In this document: positions 43,183-51,547 of the stretch, piece after piece | Layout of the letters: each line of letters begins with the position of its first letter | Position numbering within the stretch: position 1 is the stretch's first letter | NCBI RefSeq assembly: GCF_002737755.1 | Contig: NZ_PEGH01000004.1 | Span: 248,001-312,000 of the forward strand | Reading direction: 5' to 3' | Length of the DNA: 64,000 bases | Source of the DNA: Caulobacter sp. BP25 | GTDB taxonomy: Bacteria; Pseudomonadota; Alphaproteobacteria; Caulobacterales; Caulobacteraceae | Notes under the pieces: model-generated | The model's input: the letters and a program-made list of their open reading frames with translations, nothing else | Database searches by the model: none | Told to the model about the DNA's origin: nothing | Program-made: the position numbers and the translations under genes

Positions 43183-44133
43183 ATGAAAGCCTTCCGTAGC
43201 GCTCTGGTCGTTGGTCTGGCGCTCAGCGCCATCACGCCAGCCACCGGTTTTGCTCAGGCCAAGGCCAGCAAGGGCCAGCAGATGCAGGCCCAGGCGTCCG
43301 GCGAAGTGCCGCGCTGCACGCGCAAGCTGGGCACGCTGTCGATCGTCGATGGCGACGATTCCAGCGGCTGGACCCAGTACAATCTCGCCTCGCCGCAGAA
43401 GGTTCTGCGCGCCATCGTCCAGCGCTCGGGCTGCTTCAACCTGGTCGACCGGGGCGCGGGCCTCAGCGCGGCCGAGAAGGAGCGCGCCATCGGCGGAAAC
43501 CTCGGCCTGCAGCGCGGCTCGAACGTCGGCCAGGGCCAGGTCAAGGCGGCCGACTACGTGCTGGTCGCCGAGGTCCAGGGCAGCAACAGCAATGTCGGCG
43601 GAACGGCCGTGGCCGGCGCCATCGGCGGCCTGATCGGCGGTCGCGTCGGCGGCCTGGTCGGCGGCATCAAGACCAAGAAGCTGGAAGCCAACACCGTCCT
43701 GTCGCTGACCAATGTCCGCACGACCGAGACCACCTCGGTAGCCGAAGGCTATGCGGTGAAGAACGACATCGGCTGGGGCGCGGGCGGCGGTCTGGGCTTC
43801 GCCGGCGCGGTCGGCGGCGGCTACGAAGACACCGACATCGGCCGCATCGTCACCCTGTCGTTCATCAACGCCTATTCGAAGATGATCGGCGATCTGGGCC
43901 TGCTGTCGGAGGCCGGTCCGGCCGCCGCCGCCGCCCCGGCCAAGACCTTCACCGCCCAGCGGCCCGTCGCCCTGCGCGCGACCCCGGTCGCCGGCGGCAA
44001 GCTGATCCGCACCCTTCCCGCCGGCGCCGTCGTCTACCCGACCGGCAAACAGCAGGAGCTGTGGTGGGAAGTGGCCGACGAGAACGACAATGTCGGCTGG
44101 GTGCTGAACACCGGCCTCGCGCCGAGCAAGTAA
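43183..44133 (+). CDS. CsgG/HfaB-like exported protein with SH3-type C-terminus
   Basis: A 316-residue protein with a signal peptide (MKAFRSALVVGLALSAITPATGFA). It has a CsgG-like domain: the LGTLSIVDGD strand, the VQRSGCFNLVDRG helix (Cys), then glycine-rich AIGGLIGGRVGGLVGG and later VTLSFINAY. A C-terminal SH3b-like domain (about residues 255-316, with VALRATPVAGGKLIRTLPAG and WWEVADENDNVGWVL) follows. CsgG relatives form outer-membrane pores; in Caulobacter HfaB is a holdfast anchor of this family, but this protein is different and lacks a lipobox. Function unknown. Confidence 0.75.
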   Translation: MKAFRSALVVGLALSAITPATGFAQAKASKGQQMQAQASGEVPRCTRKLGTLSIVDGDDSSGWTQYNLASPQKVLRAIVQRSGCFNLVDRGAGLSAAEKERAIGGNLGLQRGSNVGQGQVKAADYVLVAEVQGSNSNVGGTAVAGAIGGLIGGRVGGLVGGIKTKKLEANTVLSLTNVRTTETTSVAEGYAVKNDIGWGAGGGLGFAGAVGGGYEDTDIGRIVTLSFINAYSKMIGDLGLLSEAGPAAAAAPAKTFTAQRPVALRATPVAGGKLIRTLPAGAVVYPTGKQQELWWEVADENDNVGWVLNTGLAPSK

Positions 44134-44142
44134 GGCCTAGAG

Positions 44143-44169
44143 CCCCTTCCCCCTCGCGGGGGAGGGGTT
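44143..44169. terminator. Hairpin after the CsgG-like gene
   Basis: Nearly perfect stem CCTTCCCCC / GGGGGAGGG with a TCGC loop and a short TT tail. It resembles the GGGGAGG repeat cores and may act as a terminator. Confidence 0.45.
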
Positions 44170-44256
44170 CTGACATCGGGATAACTGGCGCCGACCTGTG
44201 GATCGTTTCAGGCGCCGCAGGTGTTCAAGGGCCCGATTCGCCGCCACAATCGCCCC

Positions 44257-45096
44257 ATGACCACCGCTGTCCTCGACGCTCCGAAAGCCGCCGCCGATCA
44301 CCCCGAGCGGCAGTATCTGGCCCTGCTGGCCGACATCCTGGACCACGGCGTCCAGCGCGGCGATCGCACCGGCACGGGCACCTTGGGCGTCTTCGGCCGC
44401 CAGATCCGCTTTGACCTCTCCAAGGGCTTCCCGGTCCTGACGACCAAGAAGCTGCACCTGCGCTCGATCATCATCGAGCTCTTGTGGTTCCTGAAGGGCG
44501 ACACCAACATCGCCTACCTCAAGGACAACGGCGTGCGCATCTGGGACGAGTGGGCCGACGAGAACGGCGACCTTGGCCCCGTCTACGGCAAGCAGTGGCG
44601 CTCGTGGGCGACGCCGGACGGGCGCGTGATCGACCAGATCAGCAACCTCGTCGAGAACCTGAAGACCAACCCCAACAGCCGCCGCCATATCGTCACGGCC
44701 TGGAACCCGGCCGATGTCGACGACATGGCCCTGCCGCCCTGCCATTGCCTGTTCCAGTTCTTCGTCGCGGACGGCAAGCTGAGCTGCCAGCTCTACCAGC
44801 GTAGCGCCGACGTGTTCTTAGGGGTGCCGTTCAACATCGCGTCCTACGCCCTGCTGACCCTGATGGTCGCCAAGGTCGTGGGCCTGGAGCCCGGCGAGTT
44901 CGTCCACACCTTCGGCGACGCGCATCTATATCTGAACCACCTGAACCAGGCCCGCGAACAGCTGACCCGCGAGCCCTTCGACTTCCCGACCATGACGATC
45001 GCCGACAAGCGCGACCTGTTCGGGTTTGAGTACGGGGATTTCACGCTCGAGGGCTACCAGGCCCACCCGCACATCAAGGCCGAGGTTTCGGTTTGA
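44257..45096 (+). CDS. thyA: Thymidylate synthase
   Basis: Converts dUMP to dTMP using methylene-tetrahydrofolate. It is a 279-residue enzyme with the substrate Arg in [11 protein letters not shown], the catalytic Cys162 in [12 protein letters not shown], and the family signature [26 protein letters not shown] 44257 is chosen over an in-frame start at 44221. It overlaps a thioesterase gene by four bases (TTGA). folA, usually next to thyA, is 2.5 kb further on, separated by an insertion remnant and a quinone reductase gene. Confidence 0.95.
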   Translation: MTTAVLDAPKAAADHPERQYLALLADILDHGVQRGDRTGTGTLGVFGRQIRFDLSKGFPVLTTKKLHLRSIIIELLWFLKGDTNIAYLKDNGVRIWDEWADENGDLGPVYGKQWRSWATPDGRVIDQISNLVENLKTNPNSRRHIVTAWNPADVDDMALPPCHCLFQFFVADGKLSCQLYQRSADVFLGVPFNIASYALLTLMVAKVVGLEPGEFVHTFGDAHLYLNHLNQAREQLTREPFDFPTMTIADKRDLFGFEYGDFTLEGYQAHPHIKAEVSV

Positions 45097-45524
45097 CGTG
45101 GGCGACGGATCGGCTGGATCAGGTCGTCTCCGGCGACGCGATCCTGCCGCCCGTCGTCCAGACCCTGAAGCTGGGCGGACTGGACGCCTGGGGCCCAGGC
45201 TGGGCCCGCAAGACGTGGCGGCCGTCACCGGAACTTCTGAACGTCGATGGGTCGCTGTTCGGCGGCTATCTGGCCGCCCTCGCCGACCAGATCCTGGCCT
45301 TCGCGGCGATGACCGCCGCGCCCGCCGACGCGGCCTTCCGCACCAGCAACCTCAAGATCGACTTCATCCGCGTCGGCAAGGCCGAGCCGCTGCGCCTGGA
45401 AGGGCGGGTCGTGGCCAAGACCAAGTCGATCATCCACGTCGAGGCCGACTTCATCCGCCCCGACGGCGAGCTGATCGCCCGCGCCAGCGCCCAGCAGATC
45501 ATCACGCCTTTCGGCGCTGGTTAG
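45093..45524 (+). CDS. Hotdog thioesterase-like protein
   Basis: A 143-residue hotdog-fold protein. The helix is in [26 protein letters not shown] (residues about 48-72), and strands follow with [23 protein letters not shown] and [21 protein letters not shown]. The TTG start at 45093 overlaps the thyA stop by four bases, so it is coupled. The link with thymidylate synthesis is unexplained. Function probable thioesterase, substrate unknown. Confidence 0.8.
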   Translation: MTWATDRLDQVVSGDAILPPVVQTLKLGGLDAWGPGWARKTWRPSPELLNVDGSLFGGYLAALADQILAFAAMTAAPADAAFRTSNLKIDFIRVGKAEPLRLEGRVVAKTKSIIHVEADFIRPDGELIARASAQQIITPFGAG

Positions 45525-46012
45525 GGCGTCCAGCGATTAGAGCAGAAATCGCGACCGTCGTTCAGGGTGGTAGGCGGATGCGGGGATTGTCGCCAGGACC
45601 GCCGACAAGATCAGCGGCGAATACATATGGAGACTGGCCGAAACCTCATAAAGGTTCCGTTATGTCTCAATTTTTCCTAAATTTCTGGGGTGGGCCCGTT
45701 GCAGCGGCGATTAAGTCGCCGTATTCAAGGGCGTCACGGGCGGCTAATCCGCTGGATTCGCAGTCGGGGGGCTGTACTGACCTGGCCGTCGGTACAGTTC
45801 GCAGTCGCTAAAGGTTGCGGCACTCGGAGGCAGGTCGGGCGCAAGCTCGGCCTGCCTTTTCGATTGACGGCTTCGTCAACTGAGTTGGTGATACATATCA
45901 CCTTGAATCGCGTCAACAGCGTTGCGATTCAAGCGCGGGTTTTTCCGTAAAATATGCAACGGAAAATTTTGCGTTATTACCGGGAAAAAACGGAGAAAAA
46001 CGCCGTACTTTC
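45525..46012. other. Gene-free region with hairpins beside an IS remnant
   Basis: This 488-base stretch has no credible gene and becomes AT-rich towards 45890-46012. It holds CTGTAC/GTACAG repeats, a terminator-like hairpin (45828-45860), the palindrome GGTGAT-ACAT-ATCACC (45885-45900) and a 10-base inverted repeat (45902-45933). Part may be a small RNA or the flank of the old insertion. Confidence 0.5.
45828..45860 (+). terminator. Terminator-like hairpin of an unassigned transcript
   Basis: AGGCAGG / CCTGCCT around a 16-base interior with further pairing, followed by TTTT. It is 300 bases from the upstream thioesterase gene, so it may end a small RNA rather than that gene. Confidence 0.55.
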
Positions 46013-46440
46013 CTACGCTTGGTTGCGCTGCCAGTACCCTTTCCACTGACGCGACACCGGCGCGGCCATCGCCGCACCCACGATCATAACAAATTGGCCG
46101 CCGTTCGAAGTACGGCGGAAGTCCTCGCGCCACGCCATTTCGCGGGCGTAGGCCGACAGGAACTTGCCCGCGATCTTGTGGTGGATACCGGCCTCGGCGC
46201 GTCGGATACGGCTAAAGAAGCTCTCAGCCCAGTTGTTGCAGGCGCCATCCAGCGAGTACGCCTCGCTGCGGTTGATACGGCGCGTGGCGAACTTGGCCGT
46301 CAGCAAATCCCAGCGCGTGGCCTCGTCGGCGTGGACCACGGAAGTAACTTCGACGTCGGCGGCGACCAGGGCCCCGCCCTCGCGCTCAGCCTTGGTGACG
46401 AACGGCAGAGTACGGTTACCACGCTCGCGCCCCTTCCCAC
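46013..46440 (-). pseudogene. IS1595/ISXO2-type transposase, C-terminal remnant
   Basis: A truncated DDE-type transposase. The frame runs through GNRTLPFVTKAEREGGALV, the catalytic Asp in VVHADEATRWDL, and the late NNWAESFFSRIRRAEAGIHH with the catalytic Glu, as in ISXO2/IS1595 domains. The N-terminal zinc-finger part and the first Asp are missing: upstream of about 46440 the frame dissolves into a GC-rich palindrome. A GTG at 46339 is not a true start. The remnant sits between thyA and folA. Confidence 0.82.
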
Positions 46441-46544
46441 CGCTTCGCGGCGGGCCCCGCCCTCTCTCAAAGAGAGAGGGATTTCGCGCAACGTTCGCTC
46501 AGGGTCGAAAGCCGCCTTCGGCCTCGGAGAGACAGCAGACCGCC

Positions 46545-47567
46545 CTACGGCCTCAACACGATCTTCCCCGCCAGCGCCGCTGACTGCAGCAGCGCCTGGG
46601 CTTCGCCGGCCTGGCTGAGCGGCAGGACCTTGGCGATCGTGGGCTGGATCTCGCCCTCCCCGATCAGGCCCAGCACCTTCGCCAGATCCTGGCGATACGC
46701 CTCCGGCCGCGCGTCGCGCCAGGACGTCACGTTGTAGCCGACCACGCCCTGGCTTTGGCTGAACAGCTTCAGGGCCGAGAGACGATCGGCCAGCAGCATC
46801 TTGAGCATCGCGCCCGGCCGCGCCTTGCCGCCCTTGGTCGCGTCATAGCCGCCGTAGAGCACCGCCGTTCCGCCGTCGCGCAAGGCCGCCAGCGAGGCGG
46901 TCTTCAGGTGCGATCCACCGACATGGTCAAAGGCCGCGACCACGCCGCCGCCCGAGATTTCGATCGCGCGCTCCGCCACGGCCTCCGCCCGATAGTCGAT
47001 ATGCACGCCGCCCTTGGCCTCGACCTCGGCTTTCTTGCCCGCCGACGCCGTGCCGATCGCCCTGACGCCCGCCAGCCTCGCGAGGTCAAGCAGCAGGCCG
47101 CCAACCCCGCCCGCCGCGCCGTGGACCAGCACCCATTCTCCGGCCACAGAGCCCGCCACGCGGTGGAACATCTGCCAAGCGGTCAGGCCGTTCAGCACGC
47201 CGGCGACCAGGGCCTCGGCGGGGGCGTCCTCGGGCGCGGCGACCAGAACGCGCGCCTCGACATTACGGTGGCTGGCGTAGGAGCCGGTCACGGTCAGGGC
47301 CGCCACGCGCTGGCCTACCTCGAAGCCCTCGACGCCCGCTCCTAGCGCCTCGATCCGGCCGACGAAATCGTAGCCCGGCGTCACCGGCGCCTTCACGCCA
47401 GGATAGAGGCCGGTCCGCATGACGATATCGGCGAAGGCCACGCCCGCCGCCTCGATCGCCACGCGCGCCTCACCAGGTCCCGGCGGCGGCAGATCGACCT
47501 CGCGGCCGCGCAGGACCTCGACCCCGCCCGTTAGGGCCATGTGCATCTCGAACGCCGTCGCCGACAT
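46545..47567 (-). CDS. Zinc-type alcohol dehydrogenase-like / quinone oxidoreductase
   Basis: A 340-residue MDR-superfamily reductase of the quinone-oxidoreductase branch, without the zinc cysteines. It has the GroES-like N-terminus (PPPGPGEARVAIEAAGVAFADIVMRTGLYPG), the nucleotide site VHGAAGGVGGLLLDLARLAG, and DHVGGSHLKT. It is NADPH-dependent and acts on quinones or enones. A GGAGG ribosome site precedes ATG 47567. It diverges from folA. Confidence 0.88.
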   Translation of the reverse strand: MSATAFEMHMALTGGVEVLRGREVDLPPPGPGEARVAIEAAGVAFADIVMRTGLYPGVKAPVTPGYDFVGRIEALGAGVEGFEVGQRVAALTVTGSYASHRNVEARVLVAAPEDAPAEALVAGVLNGLTAWQMFHRVAGSVAGEWVLVHGAAGGVGGLLLDLARLAGVRAIGTASAGKKAEVEAKGGVHIDYRAEAVAERAIEISGGGVVAAFDHVGGSHLKTASLAALRDGGTAVLYGGYDATKGGKARPGAMLKMLLADRLSALKLFSQSQGVVGYNVTSWRDARPEAYRQDLAKVLGLIGEGEIQPTIAKVLPLSQAGEAQALLQSAALAGKIVLRP

Positions 47568-47668
47568 CGCGCCCTCCCCGATCCTTGTTCTCTGAAGACG
47601 ACAGTGATCAACGTTCAGGTTTCGATCAAGCCATGGCGCGTTCGACCAACGCCCGCTAATCAAAGGGC

Positions 47669-48184
47669 ATGACCCAGCCTCACCTCGCCATCGTCGTCGC
47701 TCGAGCCGCCAACGGCGTGATCGGTCGTGACGGCGACTTGCCCTGGCGCCTGAAGTCGGACCTGGCTCTGTTCAAAGCCAATACCCTGGGCAAGCCCATC
47801 ATTATGGGCCGCAAGACCTGGGACAGCCTACCACGCAAGCCCCTGCCCGGCCGCATGAACGTCGTCCTGACCCGCGACCAGAGCTTCGAGCCGCACGGCG
47901 CGATCGTCTGCGAGACCTGGATGGAAGCCGTGCAGATGGCCAAGGAACAGGCCGCCGACGACGGGCTCGACGAGGTCTGCGTGATCGGCGGCCGGGCCCT
48001 ATTCGAACTGGCCCTGCCCAAGGCCAAGCGTCTGTACCTGACCGAGGTCGCCGCCGAGGTCGAGGGCGACGTCCATTTCCCCGCCTTCGACCAGGGCGCC
48101 TGGACAGAGGTCCGCCGCGAGGACCATCCCGCCGGCGAGGGCGACGATCACGCCTTCGTATTCAGGGTGCTTGAGCGAATCTAA
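47669..48184 (+). CDS. folA: Dihydrofolate reductase
   Basis: Reduces dihydrofolate to tetrahydrofolate, restoring the cofactor oxidised by thymidylate synthase. It is a 171-residue type I enzyme with VVARAANGVIGRDGDLPWRLKSDLALFK (the Trp and acidic residue Asp of the active site are in GDLPWRL and LKSDL), IMGRKTWDSLPRKPLPGRMNVVLTRD and VIGGRALFELAL. It lies upstream of a sensor kinase gene. Confidence 0.94.
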   Translation: MTQPHLAIVVARAANGVIGRDGDLPWRLKSDLALFKANTLGKPIIMGRKTWDSLPRKPLPGRMNVVLTRDQSFEPHGAIVCETWMEAVQMAKEQAADDGLDEVCVIGGRALFELALPKAKRLYLTEVAAEVEGDVHFPAFDQGAWTEVRREDHPAGEGDDHAFVFRVLERI

Positions 48185-48258
48185 GGATTCGCCCCCAGTC
48201 GTAAACCCGATCGAAACGACGACCTGCGATATGCTACCCTGGGTAGGGGGAGCACATT

Positions 48259-50337
48259 TTGATCGCGGATACTCTGAATCCGTCGCGTGACGACCAGACT
48301 CTTCGGATCGCGGGCCTTGTGGCGGCCTTCTCGGGATCTGTCGTCTTCAGCCTATTTCTGGCTGGCGCGACGCACAATCTGCCTTCGATCTGGATGGCCA
48401 ACGCCGTGGTCATCGCCGGCCTGCTGACCCTGAAGGGCAAGGCGCGATGGGCGATGCTGGCCCTGACCGCGATCGCCCACGTTGCGATCGAGCTGATCGC
48501 CGGGGTGCGTCTTTCGTTCATCCTGCTAGTCGTCCCACAGGATGTGGTTCAGAACGTCATTATCGCCTGGGCGCTGCAACGCTTGGGGCTGACGAACCAC
48601 ATGCGCAGCCCTTGGGGCCTCGCGCGCCTAACTGCCGCCGCCGCGATGATGGTCGTCGCGTTCTCCACGATCACGACCGTCAGTCTGGCCCTGTCGCGCG
48701 GGCAGCCGATGTGGAGCGGCTGGGCGGACTGGATCCCGCCCAATGTGCTGGGGCTTTTCCTGGCCATGCCGACCACCATCATGATGCTGGATCGGCGGCA
48801 TAAGCCGCTCTTTCCGGCCTCGCCCTGGCAGCTGGCCATGCTGACCGCGCTGGTTGTTGTGAGCGCGGTGGCGATCTTCACCTGGGATCCAGGGCTGCAG
48901 GCCCTGCTTTTCGCCCCCGCCATGCTGGCCGTGTTCCGAGGCGGGCCGCGCGCGGCGGCGATCCTGGTGATCGCGTCCCTGGCCGCGTCCATTCCCGCCG
49001 TCCTGCATCGGGTCGGCATCGAGCGCGACGCAGTGCTGTCGCCGCTGCGCCATGCGGTCGTGTTCCACGTCATGCTCTTCGCCGTGTGCCTGACCGCAGC
49101 CATGATCCTGGAGCGTCAGAAGCGCCTGCAGGCGCTGATGATCCGAGGCCGCGACGCCGCCCGCCGCGCCCAGGCCGACGCCCAGGCCGCCGACAAGGCC
49201 AAGTCGGAGTTCCTAGCGACGATCAGCCACGAAATTCGCACGCCTCTGAATAGCATCCTGGGCTTCGCCGATCTGGTGGCCGCCGATCCTGGCTTGTCAG
49301 CCGACAGTCGACGCCGCCTGGACCTGATCGACCGCGCCGGCCGCTCGCTGGTCGAGATCGTCAACGATCTGCTAGACTTCTCCAAGTTGGAAGCCGGCCG
49401 GATGGAACTGGACCCCGAGCCCCTGGCGCCGGCGGTGGTGCTGCGCGACGCGATGGCGATCGCCGCGCCAGCGGCCGAGGCCAAGCAGCTCGACTTGCGG
49501 GTCCAGATCATCGGCGGCGACGAGCGGTCACTGTTCCTGCTGGACGAGACCCGCCTTCGCCAGGTGCTGCTGAACCTGCTGTCCAACGCCATCAAGTTCA
49601 CGCGCGAGGGCGCGGTGACCGCCAGGCTTGAGCTGTCGGACCAAAGGCTTCGGTTCGAGATTCTGGACACGGGCATCGGCATCGCGCCGGACGTGCAAGC
49701 GCGCCTGTTCCAGCGCTTCAGCCAGGGCGACAGCTCGATCAGCCGGGGCTATGGCGGCACGGGGCTGGGCCTGGCGATCAGCAAGGCCTTGGTCACCCGC
49801 ATGGGCGGCGAGATTGGCGTTACCAGCGCCCCGGGTCGGGGCTCCAGCTTCTGGGTCGAGCTCCCCGCCACGCCGGCGCAGCCCACGCTCAGGCTGGACT
49901 CGGCCGCGACTTCGACCTGCGACATGCGCGGCGCCCGCGTGCTGTTGGTGGACGATCACCACGTCAATCGGGAGCTGGGCTACGCCCTGCTGACCCTAGG
50001 CGGTCACGAGGCGGTCACCGCCGAGGACGGCGCGATGGCGGTGTCACTGGTGCGCGATCAGGACTTTGATCTGGTGCTGATGGATGTGCACATGCCGGTG
50101 ATGGACGGCCTGGCGGCGACCCACGCCATCCGCGCCATGGAAGGATCCAAGGCCAGCGTGCCGATCCTGGCCCTCAGCGCCGACGTCATGCCAGAGCAGG
50201 TCGCGCGATGCCTCGCCGCCGGCATGGACGGCCATCTGGCCAAGCCGATCGTCCGCGACGATCTGCTGGCGGCGGTCGCGCGCTTCGCCGGTTCGCCCGC
50301 CGAGGGCGTCAGCCGCCCTGCTCTAGCGAGCTCCTAG
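48259..50337 (+). CDS. MASE1 hybrid histidine kinase/response regulator
   Basis: A 692-residue membrane sensor kinase. Residues about 15-285 form a MASE1-like region with eight hydrophobic segments (IWMANAVVIAGLLTL, PPNVLGLFLAMPTTIMML). A HisKA H-box with phospho-His324 (ISHEIRTPLNSILGF), an HATPase domain (N-box NLLSNAIKF, G1 DTGIGIAPD, G2 GYGGTGLGLAI) and a C-terminal REC domain (Asp609 in LVLMDVHMPVMDG) follow. No output domain or partner is visible. Start TTG 48259 follows GGGGGAG. Confidence 0.9.
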   Translation: MIADTLNPSRDDQTLRIAGLVAAFSGSVVFSLFLAGATHNLPSIWMANAVVIAGLLTLKGKARWAMLALTAIAHVAIELIAGVRLSFILLVVPQDVVQNVIIAWALQRLGLTNHMRSPWGLARLTAAAAMMVVAFSTITTVSLALSRGQPMWSGWADWIPPNVLGLFLAMPTTIMMLDRRHKPLFPASPWQLAMLTALVVVSAVAIFTWDPGLQALLFAPAMLAVFRGGPRAAAILVIASLAASIPAVLHRVGIERDAVLSPLRHAVVFHVMLFAVCLTAAMILERQKRLQALMIRGRDAARRAQADAQAADKAKSEFLATISHEIRTPLNSILGFADLVAADPGLSADSRRRLDLIDRAGRSLVEIVNDLLDFSKLEAGRMELDPEPLAPAVVLRDAMAIAAPAAEAKQLDLRVQIIGGDERSLFLLDETRLRQVLLNLLSNAIKFTREGAVTARLELSDQRLRFEILDTGIGIAPDVQARLFQRFSQGDSSISRGYGGTGLGLAISKALVTRMGGEIGVTSAPGRGSSFWVELPATPAQPTLRLDSAATSTCDMRGARVLLVDDHHVNRELGYALLTLGGHEAVTAEDGAMAVSLVRDQDFDLVLMDVHMPVMDGLAATHAIRAMEGSKASVPILALSADVMPEQVARCLAAGMDGHLAKPIVRDDLLAAVARFAGSPAEGVSRPALASS

Positions 50338-50433
50338 GTCGCCCCGGTGTGGCGAACGGGACGCTCGCCAAGTTCAAACACGCGTTTATAGTCACCTCAT
50401 CGCCCGGCAGAGGCGGACAGGGAGGGACGCGCG

Positions 50434-51345
50434 ATGGACATCCAGCTGGTGGCCGAAGGCCTGCAGTTCCCCGAAGGCCCCGTGGCCATGGCCGACGGCT
50501 CGGTCATCGTCACCGAAATCCAGGGCCAGCGCCTGACCCGGGTCTGGCCCGACGGCCGCAAGGAGACCGTGGCCCAGACGGGTGGCGGGCCGAACGGCGC
50601 GGCGATTGGGCCCGATGGCGCGCTCTATGTCACCAATAACGGCGGCAGCTTCCATTTCTTCGAAGCCAATGGCCTGAACATTCCCGGCCCGACGCCGCCG
50701 ACGCACGCCGGCGGTTTCATCCAGCGGGTTGACCTCGCGACCGGTGCGATTAGCACGCTCTACACCGAATGCGACGGCAAGCCCCTGGTCGGACCCAATG
50801 ATCTGGTCTTCGACAAACAGGGCGGCTTCTGGTTCACCGACCATGGCTGCTCGACGCCCGAAGGCCGCAAGTACGGCGCCCTTTACTACGCCCTCCCCGA
50901 CGGCTCGAAGATCACCCGCTGGCGCGACCATTTCGTCTCGCCCAACGGCGTGGGCCTCTCGCCCGACGAGAAGACCGTCTACATGGCCGACACCATGCTG
51001 GGGCGGCTCTGGTCCTTCGACATCGCCTCACCCGGCGTGCTGGCCGAAGCCATGCCGCTGATGCCGGGTAACGTGGTCTGCACCCTGCCGGGGTATCAAA
51101 TGCTGGACAGCCTGGCGGTCGAGGCCGGCGGCAAGGTCTGCGTGGCGACGATCATCAACGGCGGGATCACCGCCTTCGACCCCGACGGATCGACCGAGCA
51201 CTACGCCTTCCCGGACGTGATCGTGACCAACATCTGCTTCGGCGGCCTCGACATGCGCGACGCCTGGATCACCGCGTCGGGAACGGGCAAGCTCTACAAG
51301 GCCCGCTGGGCGCGGCCGGGGCTGAAGCTGAACTTCAACGCCTAG
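50434..51345 (+). CDS. SMP-30/gluconolactonase-family protein
   Basis: A 303-residue six-bladed beta-propeller of the SMP-30/gluconolactonase/LRE family, which hydrolyses sugar lactones or phosphoesters. Metal ligands are suggested by the Glu in GLQFPEGPVAM, the Asn in VGPNDLVFDKQGGFWFTDHG and the Asp in VSPNGVGLSPDEKTVYMADTM. No signal peptide. A GGGAGGG ribosome site precedes ATG 50434. Confidence 0.88.
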   Translation: MDIQLVAEGLQFPEGPVAMADGSVIVTEIQGQRLTRVWPDGRKETVAQTGGGPNGAAIGPDGALYVTNNGGSFHFFEANGLNIPGPTPPTHAGGFIQRVDLATGAISTLYTECDGKPLVGPNDLVFDKQGGFWFTDHGCSTPEGRKYGALYYALPDGSKITRWRDHFVSPNGVGLSPDEKTVYMADTMLGRLWSFDIASPGVLAEAMPLMPGNVVCTLPGYQMLDSLAVEAGGKVCVATIINGGITAFDPDGSTEHYAFPDVIVTNICFGGLDMRDAWITASGTGKLYKARWARPGLKLNFNA

Positions 51346-51547
51346 GCCGAGAAAACGCGGGGCCGCGCCCCTTCGACTCCGCGAAGACTTCATGGTGAGG
51401 CAGCGCGGAAACAGCGCGAAATCCTGAGCCACTCAGCGAGATAATTCTGCAAAAAGCCTCAGCTACCGCCAATGACACCGGTGGCATTCCAGTCCCCGGC
51501 GCTAACAGCCCCTCCAAAAGCGGGCGAGCAACATTGGGAGGAAAGTC

